DNA of 64,000 nucleotides, taken from assembly GCF_029581575.1 (NCBI RefSeq), contig NZ_CP089975.1, forward strand, positions 620,001 through 684,000. The letters are read 5' to 3'. A program made the position numbers and the translations under genes. The notes under the pieces are model-generated. The model was not told the DNA's origin and ran no database searches. It saw only the letters and a list, made by a program, of their open reading frames with translations. This DNA comes from Moraxella nasibovis (GTDB lineage: Bacteria; Pseudomonadota; Gammaproteobacteria; Pseudomonadales; Moraxellaceae). This document shows positions 9,061 to 17,495 of the stretch, piece after piece; the first letter of the stretch is position 1; the number at the start of each line of letters is the position of its first letter.

Positions 9061-9360
9061 TCATTTTAAAAACTTTTTCTTGATTTTATACCAAGTGATT
9101 AAAAATGCTTCCTTGATTTTATACCAAGTGATTAAAAATGCTCCCTTGATTTTATACCAAATTATCTGCATGCGTCCGCTTATTTTTACATAATACAGTT
9201 TGAATATATAATAAACTTTAACCAAAGCAAATAACCAAAGTGGTATTTTGTCAAAATCTGGATGTCTTAATATTTCGATAGGGTCATTAAGTCTGACTAA
9301 CGAATGAATGATACGGATTTTATAGCGGATTTTATGCATTTGGCGTTGTAAAAACATCAT
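9061..9360 (-). CDS. Small basic protein with C-terminal 11-residue repeats, coupled to ilvA
   Basis: Not recognised. The 99-aa product is strongly basic and rich in Ile, Tyr and Trp. One hydrophobic stretch (about residues 41-60, IPLWLFALVKVYYIFKLYYV) could be a membrane segment. The C terminus repeats an 11-residue unit (WYKIKGAFLIT, WYKIKEAFLIT, WYKIKKKFLK) encoded by 33-bp DNA tandem repeats. Its start overlaps the ilvA stop by 4 bp (ATGA), the classical translational-coupling arrangement and the best argument that it is real. It may be a membrane-associated peptide or a frame kept open by chance after repeat expansion. Confidence 0.5.
   Translation of the reverse strand: MMFLQRQMHKIRYKIRIIHSLVRLNDPIEILRHPDFDKIPLWLFALVKVYYIFKLYYVKISGRMQIIWYKIKGAFLITWYKIKEAFLITWYKIKKKFLK
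9079..9163. repeat. 33-bp tandem direct repeats, about 2.6 copies
   Basis: Copies begin at 9079, 9112 and 9145 with a strict 33-bp period. Each begins CTTGATTTTATACCAAGTGA; the third copy diverges after its first 16-17 bases. The period is a multiple of three, so copy-number change would add or remove 11 residues without changing the frame of the 99-aa gene that contains it. There are no spacers, so this is not a CRISPR array. Confidence 0.9.
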
Positions 9361-10901
9361 TTCAAAAACACCCCATAGCCCACATTTTCACTTAAATCTT
9401 CACAATCATAACCAATCTCGGTCAAAGCGTCCACGATTTGCCGTGATGAATGGGCAGTTGCCTGCAAGCCAACCAATACCCGTCCTTCCGCTGCCCCGTG
9501 ATTGCGGTAGTGAAAAAGAGTAACATTAAAATCTTGCCCCAGTTTTTCCAAAAAATTTAATAGGGCGTTGGGGCGTTCTGGGAACATCACACGGAACAAT
9601 TTTTCATCGTTTAGCCGACCGTGCCCGCCAATCAAATAGCGAATGTGCGTTTTGGCGACTTCATCATCGGTCAAGTCAAAGGCGGTGTAGCCCCCCTTGT
9701 CCAGATTGTCCATAATCGTGGTGCGCTCAAACTGACCGTCTTTTAAGCCAATGCCGACAAATACTTGGGCAACGCTTGGATTGGTGCTGTCTAGGCGGTA
9801 GTTAAATTCGGTGATGTTACGCCCTTGCAGGGTGCGACAAAAGTCCAAAAACGCCCCCGTTTTTTCGGGCAACTGCACCGCAAAAATCGCTTCCTTATTT
9901 TCGCCAATCTCGGTGCGTTCGGCAATATAACGTAGGCGGTCAAAGTTCATATTTGCCCCCGAGACAATCGCCACGCAGTTTTTGCCCGTCAAATTGTGCT
10001 GTTTGACATATTTTTTAAGTCCTGCCAGTGCCAACGCCCCAGACGGCTCAACGATGTGGCGGTTTTCTTCAAAAATGTCTTTGACGGACGCACAAATCTC
10101 GTCATTATTGCAAGTGATGACTTCGTCAATGACCTTGCCTTGCCCGTTGGATTTGGTGAGATTGGCGATTTCAAAGGGGATTTGACCGATTTGGGCGACC
10201 GCCACGCCATCGGCAAACAGGCTCACTTGGGGTAAGCGAGTTCGCTCGCCATCAGCTAGGGCGACTTTTAGGCAGGCAGAGCCTTCGGATTCTACGGCGA
10301 TGACCTTGACATGGGGAGCGACTTCGCCCAAAAAGGACGCAATCCCCGCCACCAAACCACCACCGCCCACAGGCACAAATACATATTCCATCTCTCGCCA
10401 GTCTTGGGAGAGTTCAAGGGCGACCGTGCCTTGCCCTGCGATGACTGCTTTGTCATCGTAGGGGGCGATGTAGGTCATGCCGTCTGTTTGCGACTTTTCA
10501 ATGGCATAGCGGTTGGCTTCGTCAAAACTGTCGCCGTGTAGGTACACCTGTCCACCAAAGGCTTTGACCGCTTGGACTTTGATGTCTGGCGTGGTTTTTG
10601 GCATGACGATGAGATTTTTTAGCCCCAATTTGTTTGCCGAAAAAGCCACCCCTTGTGCGTGGTTGCCAGCCGATGCACAGATGATGCCTTTTGCTTTTTG
10701 CTCGTCTGATAATTGGCTGATTTTGTTGTACGCCCCACGCAATTTAAAGCTAAACACAGGCTGTAAGTCTTCTCGTTTCAAGCGAATGTCATTGCCAAAA
10801 CGGGCGGAGAGTTTGCTTGCCTTATCAAGTGGTGTGCGAATGGCGACATCATAAACGGTTGCGGTAATAATGGCACGGACATAGTCGGGTAGGGTGGTCA
10901 T
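9357..10901 (-). CDS. ilvA: Threonine ammonia-lyase (biosynthetic threonine deaminase)
   Basis: PLP enzyme converting L-threonine to 2-oxobutanoate, the first step of isoleucine synthesis. The PLP lysine is K53 in VFSFKLRGAYN; the phosphate-binding glycine loop is VPVGGGGLVAG and the SGANMNFDRLRYIAER segment follows. The C-terminal third (about 330-514) contains two ACT-like regulatory modules, each starting with a PEKTGAFLDF or PERPNALLNF type motif, which predicts isoleucine feedback control. At 514 aa it equals E. coli IlvA. The ATG at 10901 is preceded by AAGGA. A small basic gene is coupled to its 3' end. Confidence 0.96.
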   Translation of the reverse strand: MTTLPDYVRAIITATVYDVAIRTPLDKASKLSARFGNDIRLKREDLQPVFSFKLRGAYNKISQLSDEQKAKGIICASAGNHAQGVAFSANKLGLKNLIVMPKTTPDIKVQAVKAFGGQVYLHGDSFDEANRYAIEKSQTDGMTYIAPYDDKAVIAGQGTVALELSQDWREMEYVFVPVGGGGLVAGIASFLGEVAPHVKVIAVESEGSACLKVALADGERTRLPQVSLFADGVAVAQIGQIPFEIANLTKSNGQGKVIDEVITCNNDEICASVKDIFEENRHIVEPSGALALAGLKKYVKQHNLTGKNCVAIVSGANMNFDRLRYIAERTEIGENKEAIFAVQLPEKTGAFLDFCRTLQGRNITEFNYRLDSTNPSVAQVFVGIGLKDGQFERTTIMDNLDKGGYTAFDLTDDEVAKTHIRYLIGGHGRLNDEKLFRVMFPERPNALLNFLEKLGQDFNVTLFHYRNHGAAEGRVLVGLQATAHSSRQIVDALTEIGYDCEDLSENVGYGVFLK

Positions 10902-10948
10902 AGGGGTTTTCCTTGTTATAACGAATTTTTATAAAAGTCATCAATGCA

Positions 10949-10986
10949 AAATCGCCCAAATCTGCACGAACGGACTTGGGCGATTT
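10949..10986 (-). terminator. Hairpin downstream of the YebC-family gene
   Basis: Perfect 11-bp arms AAATCGCCCAA (10949-10959) and TTGGGCGATTT (10976-10986) with a 16-nt loop, 24 bp past the stop of the minus-strand gene. The following T run is short on the minus strand and longer on the plus strand, so direction and efficiency are uncertain. Confidence 0.55.
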
Positions 10987-11009
10987 ATTTTTAGCTAATC
11001 GTCTTGCAA

Positions 11010-11759
11010 TTAAGCATCCAACTGTGCCATCACATCATCGCTAAAATTAACATTGGTATAAACTTCTTGGACATCGTCCAAATCTTCTAGCATGTCAATC
11101 ATTTTTAGCACTTTTTGGGCATCGTCAATGTTGTCAATGTCCGCTGTGGTGGAAGGCGACATGGTAACCTCCATATTGTCCGCCTTTAAGCCTGCATTTG
11201 CCAAAGCATCCACCACCGCACCAAAGTCGTTGGGTTCGGTGATGACAAGCAGGCTCTCGCCATCATTTTCAATGTCGGTTGCTCCTGCTTCTAGGGCGAT
11301 TTCCATCACTTTGTCTTCAAGTGATACATCGTTAAACACAATCTCGCCACGCTTGGTGAACAAATACGCCACCGAGCCAGAAGTGCCTAGATTGCCACCG
11401 TGCTTAGAAAATGCGTGGCGAACTTCGCCCACGGTACGGTTCACATTGTCGGTCATGGTCTCAACGATGACCGCCACACCGCCCACGCCATAGCCTTCGT
11501 AGGTGATTTCTTGGACATTGTCACCTTCTCCGCCGCCTTGTCCACGCTCAATGGCGCGCTTGATGACATCTTTGGTCATATTGGCGGCGTTGGCTTTTTC
11601 TAGCACGGCACGCAGGCGTGGGTTGTTGGCAGGATCTGGATCGCCACCCTTAGAGGCTGAGACGATTTCACGGATGATTTTGGTAAAGATTTTGCCCTTT
11701 GCGGCATCTTGTTTGGCTTTGCGGTGCTTAATATTCGCCCACTTACTATGACCTGCCAT
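11010..11759 (-). CDS. YebC/PmpR-family transcriptional or translational regulator
   Basis: Cytoplasmic DNA- and RNA-associated protein of the YebC/TACO1 family; some members regulate transcription and others help ribosomes through proline-rich stretches. The opening [25 protein letters not shown] is the hallmark of the family. [24 protein letters not shown] and [23 protein letters not shown] are also highly conserved. At 249 aa it is standard. The E. coli neighbours (ruvC, nudB) are absent; it lies upstream of ilvA and is probably monocistronic, as a hairpin follows. Confidence 0.93.
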   Translation of the reverse strand: MAGHSKWANIKHRKAKQDAAKGKIFTKIIREIVSASKGGDPDPANNPRLRAVLEKANAANMTKDVIKRAIERGQGGGEGDNVQEITYEGYGVGGVAVIVETMTDNVNRTVGEVRHAFSKHGGNLGTSGSVAYLFTKRGEIVFNDVSLEDKVMEIALEAGATDIENDGESLLVITEPNDFGAVVDALANAGLKADNMEVTMSPSTTADIDNIDDAQKVLKMIDMLEDLDDVQEVYTNVNFSDDVMAQLDA

Positions 11760-11837
11760 AAATTCACCTATAATTTTTCAAAAATATACAATAAAAATGG
11801 TTTATTATACAGTTTTTGGCGAAGTTTGCCAATACGG

Positions 11838-12059
11838 TTAGCGACAATGGATGCGACTGAACCGCTGCTCTTGATGTTCAGGCGAGTTAAAGTTTGGCAT
11901 ACCTTGTGGTGTGCGGGGTGTGGGTGGTATGTAGCGTTGGCAATTGGGGTCAAGATTGCTATGGTTTGGGTTTGGGTGGTTTTCTTGGTTGTTAAATGGC
12001 TGAGCATTGGCACATCCAATCACCAAAAAATTTAACAAAACCAACATTATAAATCTCAT
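11838..12059 (-). CDS. Small Asn/Pro-rich predicted lipoprotein
   Basis: Not recognised. The 73-aa product begins MRFIMLVLLNFLVIGCANAQ, a compact lipoprotein signal with a possible lipobox VIGC cleaved before Cys16. The mature part (about 57 residues) is hydrophilic and unusually rich in Asn, Gln, Pro and His, with no predicted fold. A weak TTGGAA element precedes the ATG by about 8 bp. It lies alone between the YebC-family gene and the K+ channel, and its 5' end faces the channel gene. The signal peptide is the main reason to call it. It could also be a chance open frame; an overlapping frame on the same strand lacks such a signal. Confidence 0.5.
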   Translation of the reverse strand: MRFIMLVLLNFLVIGCANAQPFNNQENHPNPNHSNLDPNCQRYIPPTPRTPQGMPNFNSPEHQEQRFSRIHCR

Positions 12060-12174
12060 GGTTGCAGTTCCAATGACAAACTTTGTTGCGATATCATACC
12101 AAAATTTTGTAAAAATACTACCTTATGGCGGTGCTTTGCTATAAAATAGCGAGAAATTTTTCCCATCATTATTT

Positions 12175-13005
12175 ATGCCTATCCCAACTTACAAAAAAAA
12201 CCTGTCTCTAGCGGAAAAGATCCACATTGTCATTGAAGGTACGGACACTCGTGCGGGCAAGTTTTTTGATGTGCTGCTGCTCATTGCCATTGCGCTGAGT
12301 GTGACGGTGGTCATGCTAGACAGCGTGCTGATCTTACGCCTTGAATATGGTCGGCTGTTTTTTTATGCCGAATGGTTTTTTACCATTTTATTTACCATTG
12401 AATATGCACTCAGGCTGTATTCTGCGCCCAATCGCAAGCGTTATGCGTTCAGCTTTTTTGGGCTTGTGGATTTGTTGGCGTTGTTACCAAGCTATCTTAG
12501 CTTGTTTTTCATGGGTGCGCAGTATTTGCTCGTGGTGCGTGTTTTGCGTATTTTGCGCATTTTTCGTGTCTTCAAGCTGCGTTCGTACATGCAGCAGGCA
12601 GGCTTTTTAGCGGCGGCGTTTAAGACTTCCCAGCACAAAATCATCGTCTTTTTCATCTCCCTGCTGCTACTGGTGACGATTTTTGGCTCGGTGCTGTATG
12701 TGGTGGAAGGCCCTGAAAATGGCTTTACCAGTATTCCTTTATCTATCTACTGGGCGGTGGTCACCCTCACGACGGTGGGCTATGGCGACATCTCGCCCAA
12801 GACGCCCATCGGACAGGCGATTGCATCGATGGTGATGATCACAGGTTATGCCATCATCGCCGTGCCAACGGGGATTTTTACGGCAGAATTGACTCGCACC
12901 ATGCGACCACAGCTGCACCCCATCAGCTGTTCAAATTGCGGTAAATTTGGTCATGCGTCCAATGCCAAATTTTGCGATCGATGTGGGCATGATTTGCACA
13001 TTTAA
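12175..13005 (+). CDS. Voltage-sensor potassium channel with C-terminal zinc ribbon
   Basis: Inner-membrane tetrameric cation channel of the voltage-gated (Kv-like) ion-transport family, 276 aa. S1-S3 occupy about residues 30-110. S4 carries regularly spaced arginines (VVRVLRILRIFRVFKLR). S5, the pore helix and selectivity filter TTVGYGDISP, and S6 follow, with the filter predicting K+ selectivity. After S6 comes a short cytoplasmic tail ending in a Cys4 zinc-ribbon pattern (CSNC near 252-255 and CDRC near 267-270), an uncommon addition to this family. The ATG at 12175 lies about 30 bp after a TATAAAA-like -10. A bidirectional terminator separates it from the TonB receptor. Confidence 0.9.
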   Translation: MPIPTYKKNLSLAEKIHIVIEGTDTRAGKFFDVLLLIAIALSVTVVMLDSVLILRLEYGRLFFYAEWFFTILFTIEYALRLYSAPNRKRYAFSFFGLVDLLALLPSYLSLFFMGAQYLLVVRVLRILRIFRVFKLRSYMQQAGFLAAAFKTSQHKIIVFFISLLLLVTIFGSVLYVVEGPENGFTSIPLSIYWAVVTLTTVGYGDISPKTPIGQAIASMVMITGYAIIAVPTGIFTAELTRTMRPQLHPISCSNCGKFGHASNAKFCDRCGHDLHI

Positions 13006-13023
13006 TTCTTAATGCTGCTCCAT

Positions 13024-13055
13024 AAAAAAGCCAATCAATAAAGATTGGCTTTTTT
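13024..13055. terminator. Bidirectional terminator between the K+ channel and the TonB receptor
   Basis: Stem AAAAAGCCAATC (13025-13036), loop AATAAA, stem GATTGGCTTTTT (13043-13054), with A and T runs on both sides. It lies 19 bp past the channel stop and 15 bp before the stop of the convergent receptor gene, so it serves both. Confidence 0.9.
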
Positions 13056-13069
13056 ATTTTTATTTAGAA

Positions 13070-15613
13070 TTAAAACTCGTAAGTCAAAGATAGGGCGTAG
13101 TTGCGACCTGGGGATGAGTATCGCTCCATGCCGTTGCCACGAACCATGGCGTTGATGTTTTGTGCACCCATGAAGGTTCTTAAGGTTTCCCAGCTGTGAT
13201 ATTTTTTGTCGAAGATATTATAGGCACCTGCTGAAATACTAAAACCGTTGTTAAAGCGTTTCGTGCCATACAGATCAAATGTTGTGTAGGATTTGCTATA
13301 TGGCAGGTAATCAGACACAACGATGGTGTTGTTTGAACCTTCGATTTTGGCATCGCTGGCTTTTTTTGCACCAACATAGCGTACACGACCATGAATGTCA
13401 TAATCATCGTTGGCTGAATGGTAGTCAAAGCCGACCACACCATTATTTGGCATATTGGCGATTAGGTTTGTGCCACGACTGGTGCTGTCCTTACTTATGG
13501 CATATTCGCCCACCAGTTGCAATCTGCCACTTAGTTTTGCGATTTCTGAAATATCCCAAGTGCCACCAATGCGACCGCCGTAGGTCTTGGCTTTATCTAC
13601 ATTATAATAGGTGATGGTGTCATAGCCAACGCTATTAAGCGGTCTGTTTTGGACATTGATATTGATAAAATCCTTATAATTGACATGATAGCCAGACAGT
13701 TTTAGGCTAAATTTTTCAAATTCGCCTTTAAGTTCCAATTCATGACTTTTGGCGGTTTCAGGGCGAAGTCCATGAATAAAGCCTGGTTCTTCTCGCACAC
13801 CATTACCATGAAAAGCACTGTACAGTTGCGTGATGGTCGGCATCAAAAAGCCTGTGGCGTATTTATAATTAGCTTTCCAGTTGTCGGTCAGCTGATAGCC
13901 TAAGCCGATGTTGTATGTGATGGCATCTTCGGAATAAGGATTGTTATTAGCAAAGGCGTTTTGGAAATTTGTACGATATTGTACAAAGTCATCATAGGCT
14001 TGGTAGCATTGAGCTAGGCGGACAGGGTCGGCAAACCAAGACCAAGCACCAAATTGAGCATCGCAGTCCGAGCGTCTTTGTCTTGATGTGTCTTGCAACA
14101 ATCCATAACCTGCATCAGGAAATTTGGTAAATAGTGATTGTTGATCATTGCTAAATTCTGGTTTGTATTTGTAATTATCATAACGCACGCCTACCTGCAC
14201 ATCCAATTTATCATTGACTTGAATGTCGTCAGACGCAACGAATGAGAAGATGTTTCGTTCTATGTTTGGTACATAAACAAAAGTCTCTCTGTCTTGTGTG
14301 TCGTTGCCATTACAGAGCCATTTAGAAGTACCAGGGCAGATGTTTTGGTCTTTTGGGATGGCAGAATAGTCTTTATTAGCGTACTGTAAAGTGGTGCTAA
14401 ATTTATGTGTGCCAAACTTACCAAAGTCTAATGGTAGGAAATCGGTATTAAGTTTAAACTGCTTGGTGGTGTCAGAAGTTGGGCGGTGTTCTGCTGTGTA
14501 GGAGTCGTTCATATCAACAAGACCAGTACGCCAACTGGTGGAGCGAGCGTCCGTATGGGCAATGCCCTCAACTTTTTGATGAGTAAATTCCGCTTTAATC
14601 TGATCCAGCCAAGTGCTGTTGCTAGATGAATATCGATAGTTTAGACCATAGCTCTCCATATTGGCTGTATCATAAGCCATACGGCGTTGACTGGATAGCG
14701 TTCCTTTGGTGATGGCGTAGGTATGGTCTTTTCTGGTTAGATAATTGCCAAACACGCCAAAGCGATGGTTGTCATTGACATGGTAATACAGTTTTGCCAA
14801 GACATTGTCGCTTTTGTATGCGTTGGGGTCGGGTAAAATGCCACTTGTGCCAATCATGTCGCTAGAAAATGGGTAGTCAATGACAAGTTTGTCCGAATCG
14901 TGTTTTTCCATGCGATGATTTTTTAACTCATGACCTTCACGATGGACATAGTTAATCAAGCCTTCCATGTGCTTAGTACGACCTGCCAAGCCAAGTGCGG
15001 TCATCTTTTCTTCATTTTTGCTGGTGTAACCAGCTTTGACATAACCACCAAAGCTATTGTTGGACTTGATGAGATCATGGGGTTCTTTGGAAGTATAATT
15101 CACTGAACCGCCCAATGAACCATTGCCTGATTTTAAAGAATCGGCACCTGTCTGGATGCTAACGCTTCTCATGATTTCAGGGTCAAGGGCGAGACGACCG
15201 CTGTACATATAGCCATAGGGCATATAAATTTGATTCACTTCTAATTCAGGTAGAGCAACGCCATCAACATGCATAGAAACACGGTTTTCATCAACACCAC
15301 GAATGGCAAAGCCCTTACTGCCAAAACGACCAGTTTCAGCGACAGCAACTTCTGAGTTGTAACGCACCAAATCTTTATTGTCTTGCACCATTTGCTCATT
15401 CAGCTCACGGCGAGTAACGATGGTTTCGCCCACTTGTTCTTTTGGTGTGCCAGTCACCGTGACTTTTAATGTCTCAAGCGTCACTTCTGGCTCTGCGTCT
15501 TGCTGTATTTGGTCGCTGGTATCTTCGGCGAAGGCAGGCGTGTACTGAGCCATGAGTGCAGGTATGATGACGGCAAGCAGGGCTTTTTTGGTGGTGGGAA
15601 GTGAGTTTTTCAT
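13070..15613 (-). CDS. TonB-dependent outer-membrane receptor, hemoglobin/transferrin/lactoferrin type
   Basis: Outer-membrane gated barrel, probably for heme or a heme- or iron-carrying host protein, 847 aa. A signal peptide (about 1-29, ending TPAFA) precedes a TonB-box-like stretch (LETLKVTVTGT). The plug follows, with DLVRYNSEVAVAETGRFGSKG and FAIRGVDENRVSMHVDGVALPE; this RYNP-like plus RGVDxNRV pattern marks the hemoglobin, transferrin and lactoferrin receptor group. The barrel ends in the expected aromatic residue (YALSLTYEF). No partner lipoprotein gene (HpuA, TbpB or LbpB type) is adjacent, which favours a stand-alone hemoglobin or hemin receptor. A possible Fur box lies upstream. The ligand is inference. 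Confidence 0.85.
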   Translation of the reverse strand: MKNSLPTTKKALLAVIIPALMAQYTPAFAEDTSDQIQQDAEPEVTLETLKVTVTGTPKEQVGETIVTRRELNEQMVQDNKDLVRYNSEVAVAETGRFGSKGFAIRGVDENRVSMHVDGVALPELEVNQIYMPYGYMYSGRLALDPEIMRSVSIQTGADSLKSGNGSLGGSVNYTSKEPHDLIKSNNSFGGYVKAGYTSKNEEKMTALGLAGRTKHMEGLINYVHREGHELKNHRMEKHDSDKLVIDYPFSSDMIGTSGILPDPNAYKSDNVLAKLYYHVNDNHRFGVFGNYLTRKDHTYAITKGTLSSQRRMAYDTANMESYGLNYRYSSSNSTWLDQIKAEFTHQKVEGIAHTDARSTSWRTGLVDMNDSYTAEHRPTSDTTKQFKLNTDFLPLDFGKFGTHKFSTTLQYANKDYSAIPKDQNICPGTSKWLCNGNDTQDRETFVYVPNIERNIFSFVASDDIQVNDKLDVQVGVRYDNYKYKPEFSNDQQSLFTKFPDAGYGLLQDTSRQRRSDCDAQFGAWSWFADPVRLAQCYQAYDDFVQYRTNFQNAFANNNPYSEDAITYNIGLGYQLTDNWKANYKYATGFLMPTITQLYSAFHGNGVREEPGFIHGLRPETAKSHELELKGEFEKFSLKLSGYHVNYKDFININVQNRPLNSVGYDTITYYNVDKAKTYGGRIGGTWDISEIAKLSGRLQLVGEYAISKDSTSRGTNLIANMPNNGVVGFDYHSANDDYDIHGRVRYVGAKKASDAKIEGSNNTIVVSDYLPYSKSYTTFDLYGTKRFNNGFSISAGAYNIFDKKYHSWETLRTFMGAQNINAMVRGNGMERYSSPGRNYALSLTYEF

Positions 15614-15742
15614 GATAATCCTTCATGTGATGATTGTTTGATGGCAGATTGTAACAATGTTACTGTACTGCATTGTTTGTATTATATCTTAGTAAGGATA
15701 TGAATGTAAATAATAATTCATCTTGTTTGATTAAAATTTTCA

Positions 15743-15761
15743 TTTAATGTTATTTATCATC
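15743..15761 (-). promoter_or_regulatory. Possible Fur box upstream of the TonB receptor
   Basis: The 19-bp stretch TTTAATGTTATTTATCATC matches the Fur consensus GATAATGATAATCATTATC at about 13 of 19 positions by eye. It lies about 130 bp before the receptor start. Another AT-rich near-palindrome, TGTAAATAATAATTCA, is at about 15704-15719. AT-rich DNA gives such matches by chance, so this is a candidate only. Confidence 0.3.
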
Positions 15762-15876
15762 TGCAAAATCAGCCATCAGATGCGGTATAATACCCAAAAG
15801 CTGAGCTGATTTTAGCCAAAACCAAGCCAATATTTAGCCAAATTACCCATCTTTATCACACACATCACACACTTTC

Positions 15877-16599
15877 ATGAATATTCAGACTCTCTATCAA
15901 AAAGCGCCCGTCACTTTGTTATTTATCCTAAGTTTTGTGGGCTTTGCTGTGTATCAGCTGATTCAAGGCGTTAATTTTGATCAGCCAAGCTCGGAGGATT
16001 TGCTGCGCTTTGGTGCAAATTTTCTGCCATTGACCCTGACACACGAGCCGTGGCGACTGGTTACGAGTGCATTTTTACACATTGGGCTTTTGCATCTTTT
16101 GTTTAACAGCTTTGCCATGTACTACTTTGGGCAAGTGGTGGAGCAGATTGTCGGTCGAGGGCGGTTTTTGGTGCTGTTTTTGCTGTCGGCAATGGGCGGC
16201 AGTCTTTTAAATCTTTACATCACATGGCAAGAGGTTTTGGCTGGCGAGGGCGTTGGGCTGTCGGCAGGGGCATCGGGCGGCATCATGGGTTTGGGGATGT
16301 TTTTGCTGGTGCTGGCATTGACCAAGACGCCTACCATGTTTGTGCTAAATACCAACACTTTGGCGAGCGTCATGGGGCTGAATTTTGTGATGGGATTTGC
16401 CATTGAGGGCATTGATAATGCAGCGCACTTTGGTGGTGCGTGCGTGGGTGCGCTGTGTGCGCTGCTTATTTGGGCGATGTATCGCTGGCGGCTGTCTGGC
16501 GTGGCTTTTTGGCTGTTTGTGCTGGGGTTGTTGGTCGTTTTTGGTGGGGTGTGGTGGCAGCTGCATGGCGAGGTGATGGCACTCATGCACGCCGCTTAA
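15877..16599 (+). CDS. Rhomboid-family intramembrane serine protease
   Basis: Polytopic inner-membrane protease that cleaves substrates within the membrane. The 240-aa protein has about six to seven membrane segments. Hallmarks are WRLVTSAFLHIGLLHLLFNSFAMYYFG (the WR loop and the HxxxxHxxxN segment), the catalytic serine motif GASGGIMG and the catalytic histidine in DNAAHFGG. Both catalytic residues are intact. No accessory domain is present, so substrates cannot be guessed. Its 3' end overlaps the convergent lpxH by 17 bp. Confidence 0.93.
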   Translation: MNIQTLYQKAPVTLLFILSFVGFAVYQLIQGVNFDQPSSEDLLRFGANFLPLTLTHEPWRLVTSAFLHIGLLHLLFNSFAMYYFGQVVEQIVGRGRFLVLFLLSAMGGSLLNLYITWQEVLAGEGVGLSAGASGGIMGLGMFLLVLALTKTPTMFVLNTNTLASVMGLNFVMGFAIEGIDNAAHFGGACVGALCALLIWAMYRWRLSGVAFWLFVLGLLVVFGGVWWQLHGEVMALMHAA

Positions 16600-17392
16600 A
16601 TACCCATAAACCCACCGCATCGCCCACCATCGCGCCGATCACCGCTTGCACTTGATTGTCGGTATGTCGCCAGTCGCCAAGCACCATGCGCTTTGCGTCG
16701 CCCAGATGATGTGTGTCAGGGCGGTGCGTATGCCCGTGTATCAAGACATCGCAGTCTTGAATGGCATTTGCCACCGCATCGGCATTGACATCCATGATGG
16801 TGGTGGATTTTTGGTTTTTATCGTGGTGGGATTTGGCTTTGATTTTTTGGGCGAGCTGTCGGCGTTTGGTGAGTGGTTGTTTTAATAAAAGCCAAGAAAT
16901 CACAGGGTTTCTGATGACTGTGCGATAGCGTTGATAGCGTTTGTCATCAGTGCAAAGGCGGTCGCCGTGTTCTAGGCGGTAGGTTTTATCAAGCTTTAAA
17001 AGATAGGGTTCTTTGATGAGCTTGCCATCAAAAGTATCACACAACCCTTGACGAATGGCAAAATCTCGATTGCCGTGCATGATGTAAATGCTTGTTTCTA
17101 ATGACAAATTTTTTAAGGCGCTTAAAATCGGCGTCAAAAAGTGCGTCTTTTTTTCATCGTCAGTTAAGCTTAAATAATCATCATCACCAATCCAGCTGTC
17201 TAGCCAATCGCCCAAAATGTAGAAGCTTTGTAGATTTGGCAGAGCGGTCAAATCCTTTAATAATGCCAAAAACGCCCGATTTAGCGCAGGCGTGTCACTT
17301 GATAAATGCAAATCGGCGATAAAGATTGCATGAATGTCATGCGGACGAGTGGTGATGAGATGGTCAAAATTTTGCATGATTGATCGTGCCAT
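16583..17392 (-). CDS. lpxH: UDP-2,3-diacylglucosamine diphosphatase
   Basis: Peripheral membrane metallophosphoesterase of lipid A synthesis; it converts UDP-2,3-diacylglucosamine to lipid X and UMP. The metal-binding motifs are FIADLHLS, LGDWLDSWIGDD, MHGNRDF, LEHGDRLCTDD and HGHTHRP. At up to 269 aa it is somewhat longer than E. coli LpxH (240), with a Lys-rich insertion near residues 180-200. Neither candidate start (17392 or the ATG at 17377) has a strong ribosome site; the upstream one is given. The product feeds LpxB, encoded at 42005-43192. Confidence 0.92.
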   Translation of the reverse strand: MARSIMQNFDHLITTRPHDIHAIFIADLHLSSDTPALNRAFLALLKDLTALPNLQSFYILGDWLDSWIGDDDYLSLTDDEKKTHFLTPILSALKNLSLETSIYIMHGNRDFAIRQGLCDTFDGKLIKEPYLLKLDKTYRLEHGDRLCTDDKRYQRYRTVIRNPVISWLLLKQPLTKRRQLAQKIKAKSHHDKNQKSTTIMDVNADAVANAIQDCDVLIHGHTHRPDTHHLGDAKRMVLGDWRHTDNQVQAVIGAMVGDAVGLWVFKRRA

Positions 17393-17428
17393 TTTGCAAT
17401 TTTACCGATGACAAATCGACAATGAAAA

Positions 17429-17448
17429 GGGCGAATAGATTCGCCCCT
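17429..17448. repeat. GTAGGGGCGAAT-type palindrome, partial copy
   Basis: GGGCGAATAGATTCGCCC forms an 8-bp perfect stem with a 2-nt centre, followed by CCTAA. It belongs with the larger palindromes at 33526-33553, 47869-47896 and 52229-52296. It sits between ppiB and lpxH, where it could also act as a hairpin in the transcript. Confidence 0.7.
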
Positions 17449-17495
17449 AACATTATCAAATCAAACAGTCAAATCAAACTGTCAAAGCAGGCTGA

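Noticed and set aside
9079-9163. CRISPR array
   Set aside because: The 33-bp repeats are directly adjacent with no spacers, sit inside a reading frame, and no cas gene is present anywhere in the window.
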